Of a DNA stretch of 64,000 nt, positions 56,338-64,000 are shown piece after piece. The notes under the pieces were generated by a model, which searched no databases, was not told the origin of the DNA, and saw only the letters and a program-made list of their open reading frames with translations. The DNA comes from JBFXIE01 sp050176255. Lineage in GTDB: Bacteria > Pseudomonadota > Gammaproteobacteria > Burkholderiales > Burkholderiaceae_C. Location of the stretch: NCBI RefSeq assembly GCF_050176255.1, contig NZ_JBFXIE010000007.1. The stretch is one strand, 5' to 3'. Numbering within the stretch: the first letter of the stretch is position 1; every line of letters starts with the position of its first letter. Position numbers and translations under genes: made by a program.

Positions 56338-57402
56338 ATGACCTACCAACTGACCATCGAGCCCTTGGGCGCAACGATCGACGTCGAAGAGGGCCAGACC
56401 CTGCTCGACGCCGCGCTGCGCCAGGGCATCTACATTCCCCACGCCTGTGGCCACGGCCTGTGCGGTACCTGCAAGGTGCAGGTTGCCGACGGCGATGTGG
56501 ACCACGGTGCCGCCAACCCGTTCGCGCTGATGGACTTCGAGCGCGACGAGGGCAAGACGCTGGCCTGCTGCGCCACGCTGCAGTGCGATACGACCATCGA
56601 GGCCGACATTGACGAGGAGCCCGACGCCCAAATCATTCCCGTGCGCGACTTCGCGGCCACGGTGGAGCGCATCGAGCGGCTCACGCCCACCATCAAGGCG
56701 CTGCACCTGCGGCTGGACAAGCCCATCCGCTTTCAGCCGGGGCAGTATGTGCAGCTGGAGATTCCGGGCCTGGGGCAAAGCCGCGCCTTCTCGATCGCCA
56801 ACGCGCCGGGCGCAGATGGCGAATGCGCGCAGGTTGAGCTCAACGTGCGCCATGTGCCCGGCGGTGCCGGCACCACCTGGCTGCACGAGCAGCTGCAAGA
56901 AGGCGCGCGGCTGCGCCTGGCCGGGCCGTATGGGCGCTTTTTTGTGCGGCGTTCGGCGCGGCTGCCGATGGTGTTCCTGGCGGGCGGCTCGGGGTTGTCG
57001 AGCCCGCGCTCCATGATCCATGCGCTGCTTGCTGGCGGCTGCACGGAGCCGGTCACGCTGGTCTATGGCCAGCGCTCGCGCGACGAGCTGTACTACGACG
57101 ATGAATTTCGCGCACTCGCGCAGCAGCACCCGCAGTTCACCTACGTGCCGTCGTTGTCAGCCGAGCCCGAGGGCTCGGACTGGAGCGGCGCGCGCGGCTT
57201 TGTGCATGAGGCCGCGCAGGCGCACTTCCGGGGCAACTTTGCGGGCCACAAGGCTTATCTGTGCGGCCCGCCGCCCATGGTTGAGGCCTGCATTGCCACG
57301 CTGATGCAGGGGCGGCTGTTCGAGCGCGACATCTACACCGAGAAGTTCCTCTCGGCCGCCGATGCGCAGGGCGCGCGCAGCCCGCTGTTCAAGCGCGTCT
57401 GA
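56338..57402 (+). CDS. dmpP: Phenol hydroxylase reductase P5
   Basis: 354 residues, NADH to oxygenase electron transfer. N-terminal plant-type 2Fe-2S domain (C-G-H-G-L-C-G-T-C and a later cysteine in L-A-C-C), FAD domain with R-A-F-S-I-A-N-A-P, and NAD domain with A-G-G-S-G-L-S-S-P and C-G-P-P-P-M. No clear Shine-Dalgarno sequence precedes the ATG. Confidence 0.96.
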   Translation: MTYQLTIEPLGATIDVEEGQTLLDAALRQGIYIPHACGHGLCGTCKVQVADGDVDHGAANPFALMDFERDEGKTLACCATLQCDTTIEADIDEEPDAQIIPVRDFAATVERIERLTPTIKALHLRLDKPIRFQPGQYVQLEIPGLGQSRAFSIANAPGADGECAQVELNVRHVPGGAGTTWLHEQLQEGARLRLAGPYGRFFVRRSARLPMVFLAGGSGLSSPRSMIHALLAGGCTEPVTLVYGQRSRDELYYDDEFRALAQQHPQFTYVPSLSAEPEGSDWSGARGFVHEAAQAHFRGNFAGHKAYLCGPPPMVEACIATLMQGRLFERDIYTEKFLSAADAQGARSPLFKRV

Positions 57403-57413
57403 CGGAGGCCGGC

Positions 57414-57770
57414 ATGTGGACGAGCCCAAGACCCACTGTGAACGTGCATGTCGCGCAGACCGGTGACTGCTATGCCTGCGCCACCGACGAAAGCCTGCTC
57501 AAGGGCATGCTGCGGCTGGGCCGCAAGGGCATTCCCGTGGGATGCGTCAACGGCGGCTGCGGCGTGTGCAAGGTGCGCATCGTCGAGGGCGGCGTGCAGC
57601 CGCTGGGCCCCGTGAGCCGGGCGCATGTCAGCACCGAAGAAGAAGCGCAAGGCTACACGCTGGCCTGCCGCGTGGCGCCCACCCAGGCGGTGTGCCTGGA
57701 AGTGGCCGCCCGATTGCGCAAACCGTTTCTGGGCAGTGCCGCCTCGGTGGCGCAACGTCCAGCCAATTGA
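57414..57770 (+). CDS. dmpQ: 2Fe-2S ferredoxin DmpQ
   Basis: 118 residues with C-V-N-G-G-C-G-V-C and a fourth cysteine in L-A-C-R. XylT/DmpQ-type ferredoxins reactivate catechol 2,3-dioxygenase by re-reducing its oxidised iron. It is placed immediately before the dioxygenase gene. Confidence 0.93.
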   Translation: MWTSPRPTVNVHVAQTGDCYACATDESLLKGMLRLGRKGIPVGCVNGGCGVCKVRIVEGGVQPLGPVSRAHVSTEEEAQGYTLACRVAPTQAVCLEVAARLRKPFLGSAASVAQRPAN

Positions 57771-57806
57771 GTCATTGAAGATTTATCAACCAAGAGGAGA
57801 CATGAA

Positions 57807-58751
57807 ATGGGTGTACTGAGAATCGGCCACGCGAGCCTGCGGGTCATGGATATCGCTGCTGCCGTCAAGCACTACGAAGAGGTCCTGGGCCTCAAGACCG
57901 TCATGAAGGACAGTGCGGGCAACGTCTACCTGAAATGCTGGGACGAGTGGGACAAATACTCCATCATCCTGACCCCCAGCGACCGGGCGGGCCTGAACCA
58001 CGTTGCCTACAAGGTGGAGAAAGACGAGGATCTGGAGGCGCTGCAGGCACGCATCGAGGCCTGGGGCATCAAGACCACGCTGCTGCCTGAAGGCACGCTG
58101 CCCTCCACCGGCCGCATGCTGCAGTTCAACCTGCCCAGCGGCCACGAAATGCGCCTGTACGCCATGAAGGAATACGTGGGCACCGATGTGGGCACTGTCA
58201 ATCCCGACCCGTGGCCCGACGGTGTCCGGGGCGCGGGCGCGCACTGGCTCGACCACCTGCTGCTGATGTGCGAGATGAACCCCGAGGCCGGCATCAACAC
58301 CGTGCAGGACAACACGCGTTTCATGAAGGAATGCCTGGACTTCTTCCTGACCGAGCAGGTGCTGGTGGGCCCCCAGGGCGACATGCAGGCCGCCACCTGG
58401 ATGGCGCGCACGTCCACGCCACACGACATCGCCTTTGTGGGCGGCCCTGTCAGCGGCCTGCACCACATCGCGTTTTTCCTGGATTCGTGGCACGACGTGC
58501 TCAAGTCCGCCGACGTCATGGCCAAGAAGAAGGTCAAGATCGACGTGGCCCCTACGCGCCACGGCATCACGCGCGGCGAGACCATCTACTTCTTCGACCC
58601 CAGCGGCAACCGCAACGAAACCTTTGCCGGACTGGGCTACCTGGCGCAGCCCGACCGCCCAGTGACCACCTGGAGCGAGGACAAGATGGGCAGAGGGATC
58701 TTCTATCACACGGGTGACCTGGTGCCGTCCTTCACGGACGTCTATACCTGA
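57807..58751 (+). CDS. dmpB: Catechol 2,3-dioxygenase (first copy)
   Basis: Extradiol ring-cleavage enzyme of 314 residues converting catechol to 2-hydroxymuconic semialdehyde. Iron ligands are His150 (W-L-D-H), the L-H-H pair at 219-220 and Glu271 (N-R-N-E-T-F); the Y-F-F-D-P-S-G-N signature is intact. It is less like XylE than the second copy and appears to be of the AphB/TbuE subgroup. It follows dmpQ with AGGAGA before the ATG. Confidence 0.95.
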   Translation: MGVLRIGHASLRVMDIAAAVKHYEEVLGLKTVMKDSAGNVYLKCWDEWDKYSIILTPSDRAGLNHVAYKVEKDEDLEALQARIEAWGIKTTLLPEGTLPSTGRMLQFNLPSGHEMRLYAMKEYVGTDVGTVNPDPWPDGVRGAGAHWLDHLLLMCEMNPEAGINTVQDNTRFMKECLDFFLTEQVLVGPQGDMQAATWMARTSTPHDIAFVGGPVSGLHHIAFFLDSWHDVLKSADVMAKKKVKIDVAPTRHGITRGETIYFFDPSGNRNETFAGLGYLAQPDRPVTTWSEDKMGRGIFYHTGDLVPSFTDVYT

Positions 58752-58783
58752 CCCGGCGCGCAGCCATGCACAAGGAACACAGC

Positions 58784-59674
58784 ATGAAAAAACACAGGGT
58801 CATTGCCGCGCTTGCCCTGGCGGGCGGTCTGGCCGTCAGCAGCGCGCAGGCCGAGGGGCACTACGTGCCGGGCGTGGAAGGGCTGCAGGGCGCCAGCGTG
58901 CCGCCGCCCGGCTTTTACTACCTGGGCTACCTCGTCAACTACAACATTGACGATTTCCGCGCGCCGGGCACCAGCGACAACCTGCCGGGCCACAACCGGG
59001 GCACCGTCACGGCGCTGGCCAACCGTTTTGTGTGGATCTCGCAATACAAGCTGCTGGGCGCCGACTACGGTATGGAGGCCATCGTGCCGGTAATGCGCAC
59101 CTCGCTCACCATCAACGCGGCGGGCATCTCCGACACCCGCTCGGGCGTGGGCGACGTGTACCTGGGCCCGCTGGTGCTGGGCTGGCACGGCCAGCAATGG
59201 GACGCCGTGGCCGCCGCCGGCGTGTGGCTGGACAGCGCCAGCACCAGTCACCCCGCATCGCCGGGCAAGGGCTTCAAAAGCACCATGCTCACGGGTGGCC
59301 TGACGTATTACTTCGACAGCGCCAAAACCTGGACCGGGTCGGCCTTGATGCGTTTCGAGCGCAACGGCAAGAACGACGCGGGCCTGCGCCCGGGCAATCA
59401 ACTCACGATGGAGTGGGGGGTGGGCAAGTCCTTCGGCACCTGGCAGGCGGGGCTGGTGGGCTACAGCCAGTGGCAGACCAGCGAAGACAGCGGGCCGGGC
59501 GCCAGCACCCACAAGGCATCGCGCCACGCGCTGGGCGCCGAGGTGGTCTATCCCGTGCCTGGCGCGGGCATGTTCCTGAAGGGCGCGCTCTACAAGGAGC
59601 TGAGCGCCGAGGCAGGCACCGGCGCGCAGCCCAAGGGCTCTCTGCTGCGCTTCTCGCTCGTAAAAGCCTTCTGA
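58784..59674 (+). CDS. MetA-pathway phenol degradation protein (SphA family), outer membrane
   Basis: 296 residues with a signal peptide (A-L-A-L-A-G-G-L-A-V, cleavage after A-Q-A). The mature part (P-P-P-G-F-Y-Y-L-G-Y and aromatic-alternating strands, final phenylalanine) fits the Phenol_MetA_deg beta-barrel family. It probably helps hydrophobic aromatic substrates across the outer membrane. ATG 58784 has AAGGA at good distance; ATG 58766 is weaker. Last gene of the phenol operon, convergent with LysR. Confidence 0.88.
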   Translation: MKKHRVIAALALAGGLAVSSAQAEGHYVPGVEGLQGASVPPPGFYYLGYLVNYNIDDFRAPGTSDNLPGHNRGTVTALANRFVWISQYKLLGADYGMEAIVPVMRTSLTINAAGISDTRSGVGDVYLGPLVLGWHGQQWDAVAAAGVWLDSASTSHPASPGKGFKSTMLTGGLTYYFDSAKTWTGSALMRFERNGKNDAGLRPGNQLTMEWGVGKSFGTWQAGLVGYSQWQTSEDSGPGASTHKASRHALGAEVVYPVPGAGMFLKGALYKELSAEAGTGAQPKGSLLRFSLVKAF

Positions 59675-59704
59675 GCGGTGAGCGGTGAGCGCTGCCGCAG
59701 GCGG

Positions 59705-60610
59705 CTACCCCGGCGCAGCGGCGCGCACTTGTGCAAAGGCGCGCACCACGTCCAGAAATGCCCCCAGCACGGGGGAAGGGTCATCGCTGCGATACAGGCA
59801 GCTGAGCTCGATGTCGCTCAGGTGGCGCGAGCGCAGCGGCCGATAGGTCACGCCGGGCAGGCGCAAGCTGGTGGCCGAGCGGGTGGTGATGCAGCAGCCA
59901 AAGCCGCCCGCCACCAGCGCCACGGCGGTCACTACGTCCTGCACCTCCTGCTCGACACGCGGGGGGATGCCCTCGGCGCGGAAAGCGTCCGTCACCTCCT
60001 GTGCCAGACCGCGCAGGGGCACGTTGGGGTAGAGGATGAGCGGCATGCCCTCCAGGTCGGACAGGCGCAGCGAGGGGCGCACCGCCAGCGGGTGGCTGGC
60101 CGCCAGGGCCACCACCAGCGGCTCGTGCAGAACGGTTTCGATGCTGATGTCGGCCTCTTGCGGCACCAGACGGTTAAAGCCCACGCTGATGCGCCGCTCG
60201 CGCAGCGCCTGCAGCTGGGCGTCTTTGGTCAGGTTATGCAAAACAATTTTGACTTCGGGGCGCTCCTCGTGAAAGCGCGCCAGGATGCGCGGGATCACAT
60301 CCAGTACGCCCGAGCCGAACAGCCCCACATCCAGCTGCCCGATCAGGCCCTGGCCTGCCAGTCGCGTGCGCTCCAGCGCCTGCTGTGCCAGCGCGAGCAG
60401 GTTGGGGGTTTCCTGCAGCAAGGTGTGGCCGGCGTCGGTGAGCTGCATGCCTTTGGGGGTGCGCACAAACAGCGGCACGCCGATTTTTTCTTCCAGCGCC
60501 TGGATGTGGCGCGTCAGCGGCGGCTGCGACAAATGCAGGCGGGCCGCCGCACGGCCAATGTGGCCCTCTTCGGCCACGGCAAGAAAGTGGCGCAGGTCAC
60601 GCAAATCCAT
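59705..60610 (-). CDS. LysR-family regulator of the meta-cleavage genes (AphT-like)
   Basis: 301 residues of the CatM/BenM/ClcR type: M-D-L-R-D-L-R-H-F-L-A-V-A-E-E-G-H-I-G-R-A-A, S-Q-P-P-L-T-R-H, and the effector domain starting L-D-V-G-L-F-G-S. Position and direction suggest it controls the operon to its right. The divergent intergenic region carries a three-element GGTAT array found again upstream of the second ferredoxin gene. In TA441 the LysR gene aphT neighbours the meta operon. Confidence 0.88.
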   Translation of the reverse strand: MDLRDLRHFLAVAEEGHIGRAAARLHLSQPPLTRHIQALEEKIGVPLFVRTPKGMQLTDAGHTLLQETPNLLALAQQALERTRLAGQGLIGQLDVGLFGSGVLDVIPRILARFHEERPEVKIVLHNLTKDAQLQALRERRISVGFNRLVPQEADISIETVLHEPLVVALAASHPLAVRPSLRLSDLEGMPLILYPNVPLRGLAQEVTDAFRAEGIPPRVEQEVQDVVTAVALVAGGFGCCITTRSATSLRLPGVTYRPLRSRHLSDIELSCLYRSDDPSPVLGAFLDVVRAFAQVRAAAPG

Positions 60611-60645
60611 GGGGGCCCCCGTCCGTGCTGTAAAGATGCTGAAAT

Positions 60646-60682
60646 GGTATGGGATACAGCAAAAAACAGTATTGGAAGGTAT
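60646..60682 (+). promoter_or_regulatory. Triple GGTAT array A (LysR/monooxygenase intergenic)
   Basis: GGTAT at 60646, AGTATTGG at 60668 and GGTATCGG at 60678, giving offsets of 22 and 10. GTAT-GGG-ATAC (60647-60657) adds a dyad to the first element. TTGGAA at 60672 could be a -35 element overlapped by the last two elements. Same spacing as array B. Confidence 0.65.
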
Positions 60683-60750
60683 CGGGAGGGCGTCCCATCA
60701 TCGCGGGCATGGCCTGCTTGTTGAGTGGCGCAGCTTTTCAAGGACACCGA

Positions 60751-61413
60751 ATGACGGCTTCTTCACCCGCCTCTCCCGCCTCCCACACTTCCCCTTCGGC
60801 GACCGCCCGCGGTGCAGTGGCCGACGCTTCCCGCCGTGTGGTCACCGTGCTGATTGCCCGCCGCGTGGCGCCCGCGTCGGTGGCGGCGTTTGAGGTGGCC
60901 ATGCAAGGCATGCTGGCCGCTGCCGAAGGGTTTGCCGGGCACCTGGGCGGCCAGGTCATCCGACCCGGTGACAGCGATACCCCGGGCGAATCGCTTGCTG
61001 CGGACGGCAGCACCGAGCCGCTGCTCTACCACGTCGTTTTTGCGTTCGATAACGAAGCCCACCTGGCCGCCTGGCAAAACTCCGCCGAGCGCGCGCACTG
61101 GCTAGCCCAGGTGCTGCCGCACACCGTGGGGCAGCAGCAGCTGCACCGGGTTACCGGCCTGGACTACTGGTTTGCCGCCCCCAACAGCACCACCCGCCCC
61201 GCGCCGCCGCGCTGGAAGGTGGCCACCGTGACCTGGCTGGGCATTTTTCCTACCGTGCTGCTGCTGTTTCTGACCATTGCGCCGCTGATGGCCGACTGGT
61301 ACCTGGTGCCGCGCGTGATGGTCATTACCGTGCTGGTCGTGCTGATCATGACCTGGGTGGTGGCGCCGCGCCTGACGCGCTGGCTGCATTGCTGGCTGCA
61401 CGCCAAGCGTTGA
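60751..61413 (+). CDS. Membrane-anchored antibiotic biosynthesis monooxygenase-fold protein
   Basis: 220 residues. An ABM (dimeric ferredoxin-like) domain spans about residues 30-140 (V-T-V-L-I-A-R-R-V-A-P, V-F-A-F-D-N-E-A-H-L-A-A-W). Two C-terminal transmembrane helices follow (W-L-G-I-F-P-T-V-L-L-L-F and V-I-T-V-L-V-V-L-I-M-T). The substrate is unknown; ABM proteins include quinol and cofactor-free oxygenases. ATG 60751 has AAGGA. It lies alone between the two arrays. Confidence 0.8.
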   Translation: MTASSPASPASHTSPSATARGAVADASRRVVTVLIARRVAPASVAAFEVAMQGMLAAAEGFAGHLGGQVIRPGDSDTPGESLAADGSTEPLLYHVVFAFDNEAHLAAWQNSAERAHWLAQVLPHTVGQQQLHRVTGLDYWFAAPNSTTRPAPPRWKVATVTWLGIFPTVLLLFLTIAPLMADWYLVPRVMVITVLVVLIMTWVVAPRLTRWLHCWLHAKR

Positions 61414-61462
61414 AACCGCCTTATCACAAAAATCAAGGGAAAACCCTAATAAATGCCAAAAC

Positions 61463-61500
61463 GGTATTGAGGGTGGGCAAAAATGGTATTGGACGGTATT
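61463..61500 (+). promoter_or_regulatory. Triple GGTAT array B (upstream of second ferredoxin operon)
   Basis: GGTATTG at 61463, GGTATTGG at 61485 and GGTATTG at 61495: offsets of 22 and 10, exactly as in array A. AAAAA at the same position and GTATTGGA are also shared. TTGGAC (61489-61494) may be the -35 element; the gene starts 77 bases further on. Confidence 0.7.
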
Positions 61501-61576
61501 GAAATGTCTTTCTATCGTTGCTTCCTGGCTCGCAATTGCTGGTTTTTTAAAGGCACCGCGTAAGCGACACACCACC

Positions 61577-61912
61577 ATGCAGAAATTTGTCGTCAGCATC
61601 GAAGACACCGGCGAGCAGTACAGCTGCGTCGGCGGTCGCTCCGTGCTGGAAGGCATGGAAGCGTTGGGCAAAAAAGGCATTCCCGTGGGCTGCCGGCAGG
61701 GCGGCTGCGGCGTGTGCAAGGTGCACATCCTGGAAGGCCAGTACGCGCGCCGCGTGATGAGCCGCGCGCATGTCAGTGCCGAGGAAGAAGCCGCTGGCTG
61801 CGTGCTGTCGTGCCGCATCTACCCGACCAGCGACCTGCGTCTGCAGGTCGTGGGTGCAATGAAAAAGAACGTCTGCCGCCCGCTGGCGGCGCCCCCGTCA
61901 ACCCACCCGTGA
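61577..61912 (+). CDS. 2Fe-2S ferredoxin, second XylT/DmpQ-type copy
   Basis: 111 residues with C-R-Q-G-G-C-G-V-C and L-S-C. Related to dmpQ (shared P-V-G-C, G-G-C-G-V-C-K-V, S-R-A-H-V-S) but clearly diverged. It precedes the second dioxygenase, so each catechol dioxygenase has its own reactivating ferredoxin. First gene of the lower meta-cleavage operon. Confidence 0.92.
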   Translation: MQKFVVSIEDTGEQYSCVGGRSVLEGMEALGKKGIPVGCRQGGCGVCKVHILEGQYARRVMSRAHVSAEEEAAGCVLSCRIYPTSDLRLQVVGAMKKNVCRPLAAPPSTHP

Positions 61913-61934
61913 ACCCCATCAAAGGAGACCCACC

Positions 61935-62861
61935 ATGGCATTAACCGGCGTTTTGCGCCCAGGACACGCACAAATCCGCGTGCTGGATCTGGAGGAATCG
62001 GTCAAGTGGTACACCGAGGTGATGGGCCTGGTGCCCATGGGCCGCGATGCCCAAGGCCGCGCCTATTTCAAGACCCGCTCCGAGCGCGACCACAACAGCG
62101 TGGTGCTGCGCCAGGCCGACCAGGCGGGCATCGACTTCTTCGCCTTCAAGGTGCTGGATCAAGCCACGCTGGAAGACTTTGACAAAAAGCTGCAAGCCTT
62201 TGGCGTGGCCACCGAGCGCATCCCCGCCGGTGAGCTGCTGGAAACCGGCGAGCGCGTGCGCTTTCAGATCCCCACCGGCCACACCGTGGAGCTGTACGCC
62301 GAAAAGACCGACGTGGGCAACGGCATGGGCTACCTCGACCCCGACGTGGACGTGCTGGACGGCCCCGGCATCCGCCCCATCCGCATGGATCACTGCCTGC
62401 TGTACGGCGGCGACGTGGACGGCAACGTCAGGCTGTTCACCGAAGTGCTGGGCTTCACCCTGGTGGAGCGCGTCAAGCTGGAAGACGGCCAGACCGACCT
62501 GGCCATCTGGATCACCTGCAGCGCCAAGGCCCACGATATCGCCTTTGTGCGCCACGCCGAAGACGGCAAGCTGCACCATGTGTCGTTCCAGATGCCCAGC
62601 TGGGAAAGCGTGCTGCGCGCCGCCGACATCATGAGCGTGAACCGCGTCTCGATCGACATCGGTCCCACCCGCCACGGCATTACCCAGGGCACGACGATTT
62701 ACTTCTTCGACCCCAGCGGCAACCGCCTGGAAACCTTCTGCGGCGGCTACGACCACTACCCCGACATGCACCCCATCACCTGGAGCTGGGAGAACGTGGG
62801 CCGCGGCATCTTCTATCACGACCGCAAGCTCAACGACGCTTTCCTGAGCGTGGTGACCTAA
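61935..62861 (+). CDS. Catechol 2,3-dioxygenase, XylE type (second copy)
   Basis: 308 residues. It resembles XylE in length and sequence: iron ligands His153 (R-M-D-H), His214 (L-H-H-V-S-F) and Glu266 (R-L-E-T-F). V-L-R-P-G-H-A-Q-I-R-V-L-D-L at the N-terminus, Y-F-F-D-P-S-G-N intact. It cleaves catechol or methylcatechols at the meta position. AAGGAGA precedes the ATG. Confidence 0.95.
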   Translation: MALTGVLRPGHAQIRVLDLEESVKWYTEVMGLVPMGRDAQGRAYFKTRSERDHNSVVLRQADQAGIDFFAFKVLDQATLEDFDKKLQAFGVATERIPAGELLETGERVRFQIPTGHTVELYAEKTDVGNGMGYLDPDVDVLDGPGIRPIRMDHCLLYGGDVDGNVRLFTEVLGFTLVERVKLEDGQTDLAIWITCSAKAHDIAFVRHAEDGKLHHVSFQMPSWESVLRAADIMSVNRVSIDIGPTRHGITQGTTIYFFDPSGNRLETFCGGYDHYPDMHPITWSWENVGRGIFYHDRKLNDAFLSVVT

Positions 62862-62875
62862 AGGAGCAGGCGGCA

Positions 62876-63307
62876 ATGGCACAACACAGCGTTGAACAAC
62901 GCGCCATCACTGCCGAGGCCGCCAACGCGGCCGTGGTTGCAGCGGTGGCCAAGGCGGGCGAGCTGGGCATCCGCATCAATGTCGCCGTGACCGACGCATC
63001 GGGCGTGCTGGCGGCCTTTCTGCGCATGCCGGGGGCGTTTTTGCATTCGGTGGACATTGCCATCGACAAGGCCTACACCAGCGCCGGCTTTGGCTTTGCC
63101 ACGGCGCAGTGGGCCGGCATTTTGCAGGGCGACGAAGCGCTGCGCCTGGGCATGCCCACGCGCCCGCGCAACGTGGTTTTTGGCGGCGGTCTGCCCATGC
63201 GTGAGGGCGGGGCGCTGATCGGCGGCATTGGCGTGTCCGGCGGTAGCGCCGAGCAGGACGAAATCTGTGCCCGCGCCGCGCTGACGGCCCTGGGATTGGA
63301 TCCATGA
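62876..63307 (+). CDS. GlcG/HbpS-type heme-binding-like protein
   Basis: 143 residues of the DUF336 family (R-I-N-V-A-V-T-D-A-S-G, S-V-D-I-A-I-D-K-A-Y-T-S, G-G-L-P-M and G-G-I-G-V-S-G-G-S). Members are common in aromatic meta-cleavage operons but their function there is unproven. Starts 14 bases after the dioxygenase stop. Confidence 0.85.
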   Translation: MAQHSVEQRAITAEAANAAVVAAVAKAGELGIRINVAVTDASGVLAAFLRMPGAFLHSVDIAIDKAYTSAGFGFATAQWAGILQGDEALRLGMPTRPRNVVFGGGLPMREGGALIGGIGVSGGSAEQDEICARAALTALGLDP

Positions 63308-63320
63308 AGGAGTCGGCCGC

Positions 63321-63354
63321 CCCGGGGTGCCAGGCATTTCATGCGGCACCCGGG
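63321..63354 (+). other. Intercistronic hairpin before the semialdehyde dehydrogenase gene
   Basis: CCCGGGGTGCC and GGCACCCGGG pair with one bulged G; inside, GCAT-TTC-ATGC extends the stem. No T tail. Possibly modulates mRNA stability between the upstream and downstream cistrons. Confidence 0.5.
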
Positions 63355-63415
63355 CAGGCCGCTGCGAACCTGCAGGCCGCAGCGTTGTTCAACATTTCCA
63401 TAGCAAGGTAACACC

Positions 63416-64000
63416 ATGAAAGAGTTCCTGAATTTCATCAACGGCGAATATGTTCGCAACGCCAGCGGCAAGACGTTCCAAGACATCAACCCGGTGAACG
63501 GCCAAGTCATCGGCAATATTTACGAAGCCGGCCAGGTCGAGGTTGATGCCGCCGTGGCCGCTGCCCGCGCTGCCCTGAAGGGCGACTGGGGCCGCCTGTC
63601 GGTCGCAGAGCGCTGCAAGCTGCTGGACGCCGTGGCCGGCGAGATCAACCGCCGCTTCGACGACTTTTTGCAGGCCGAAATTGCCGACACCGGCAAGCCG
63701 CACCACCTGGCCTCGCACGTGGACATTCCACGCGGCGCGGCCAACTTCCAAATTTTTATCGACACCATCAAGAGCACGGCCACCGAGTCGTTCAACATGC
63801 GCACGCCCGACGGCAAGACCGCGCTGAGCTACGGCGTGCGCGTGCCGCGCGGCGTGATTGCCGTGGTCTGCCCGTGGAACCTGCCGCTGCTGCTCATGAC
63901 CTGGAAGGTGGGCCCGGCGCTGGCCTGTGGCAACACCGTGGTGGTCAAGCCCAGCGAAGAAACCCCCGCCACCGCCACGCTGCTGGGCGAGGTGATGAAC
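63416..64000 (+). CDS. dmpC: 2-hydroxymuconic semialdehyde dehydrogenase, 3' truncated
   Basis: The first 195 residues of an aldehyde dehydrogenase that oxidises the meta ring-cleavage product to 2-hydroxymuconate with NAD. N-terminus F-L-N-F-I-N-G-E-Y-V; C-P-W-N-L-P-L and V-V-V-K-P-S-E-E-T-P form the NAD-binding region. The catalytic glutamate and cysteine lie beyond the window. AAGG precedes the ATG. The product family is inferred from sequence and from its place after the dioxygenase. Confidence 0.92.
   Translation, partial: MKEFLNFINGEYVRNASGKTFQDINPVNGQVIGNIYEAGQVEVDAAVAAARAALKGDWGRLSVAERCKLLDAVAGEINRRFDDFLQAEIADTGKPHHLASHVDIPRGAANFQIFIDTIKSTATESFNMRTPDGKTALSYGVRVPRGVIAVVCPWNLPLLLMTWKVGPALACGNTVVVKPSEETPATATLLGEVMN

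Overview
The window is 64 kb of GC-rich, gene-dense DNA with the gene content and interspersed repeats of a beta-proteobacterium of the Comamonadaceae (Acidovorax, Alicycliphilus or Comamonas type). Pointers are a Bug-family solute receptor beside a catabolic operon, a split metH, an aph/dmp phenol locus laid out as in Comamonas, and two repeat families I associate with this family of bacteria. Genus and species cannot be fixed from the sequence alone. No rRNA, tRNA, CRISPR array, insertion sequence or prophage was seen.

Layout. 1-5.6 kb: end of a Bug receptor, an S-adenosylhomocysteine riboswitch followed by the cobalamin-binding/activation part of methionine synthase, shikimate kinase, and a second Bug receptor. 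5.6-11.1 kb: a cyclohexanecarboxylate (CHC) operon (CoA ligase, acyl-CoA dehydrogenase, ring hydrolase BadI, alcohol dehydrogenase BadH) divergent from a MarR-type regulator, with a palindromic operator between them. 11.1-16.7 kb: ferredoxin-NADP reductase and a Liv-type ABC importer with fused permeases. 16.9-23.2 kb: chemoreceptor, ComM, then a porin-glnK-amtB operon preceded by two NtrC-like boxes and a sigma-54 promoter and followed by a strong terminator. 23.3-33.3 kb: glycolate oxidase subunits GlcE/GlcF with a DUF1275 gene between them, ProQ, LplT, alanine racemase, RadA, IlvE and a small zinc protein. 33.4-37.9 kb: an O-antigen ligase and three glycosyltransferases, partly of lower GC. 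38-43.5 kb: nitronate monooxygenase, LysR, MFS transporter and a two-component system. 43.6-47.5 kb: a decaying methyltransferase/DinD/helicase (restriction-modification-like) locus flanked by direct copies of the interspersed repeat. 47.5-49.9 kb: AmpG and an M48 protease.

50-64 kb is an aromatic catabolic locus. A GntR-type regulator (AphS-like) and a sigma-54 activator (AphR/DmpR-like) are divergent from the six-component phenol hydroxylase operon dmpKLMNOP, then ferredoxin dmpQ, a catechol 2,3-dioxygenase and an outer-membrane MetA-pathway protein. After a LysR gene and a membrane-anchored monooxygenase-fold gene, a second ferredoxin plus XylE-type catechol 2,3-dioxygenase begins the lower meta-cleavage operon, continuing with a heme-binding-like protein and 2-hydroxymuconic semialdehyde dehydrogenase, which runs off the end. 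Phenol would thus be hydroxylated to catechol, cleaved at the meta position and oxidised, with electrons fed by DmpP and the ferredoxins keeping dioxygenase iron reduced.

The most interesting regulatory structures are the SAH riboswitch, the NtrC/sigma-54 control region, the BadR-like operator, and two three-element GGTAT arrays with identical 22/10-bp spacing in front of the two promoters of the meta-cleavage region. Copies of one interspersed repeat supply start regions, internal codons or stop codons to several genes.
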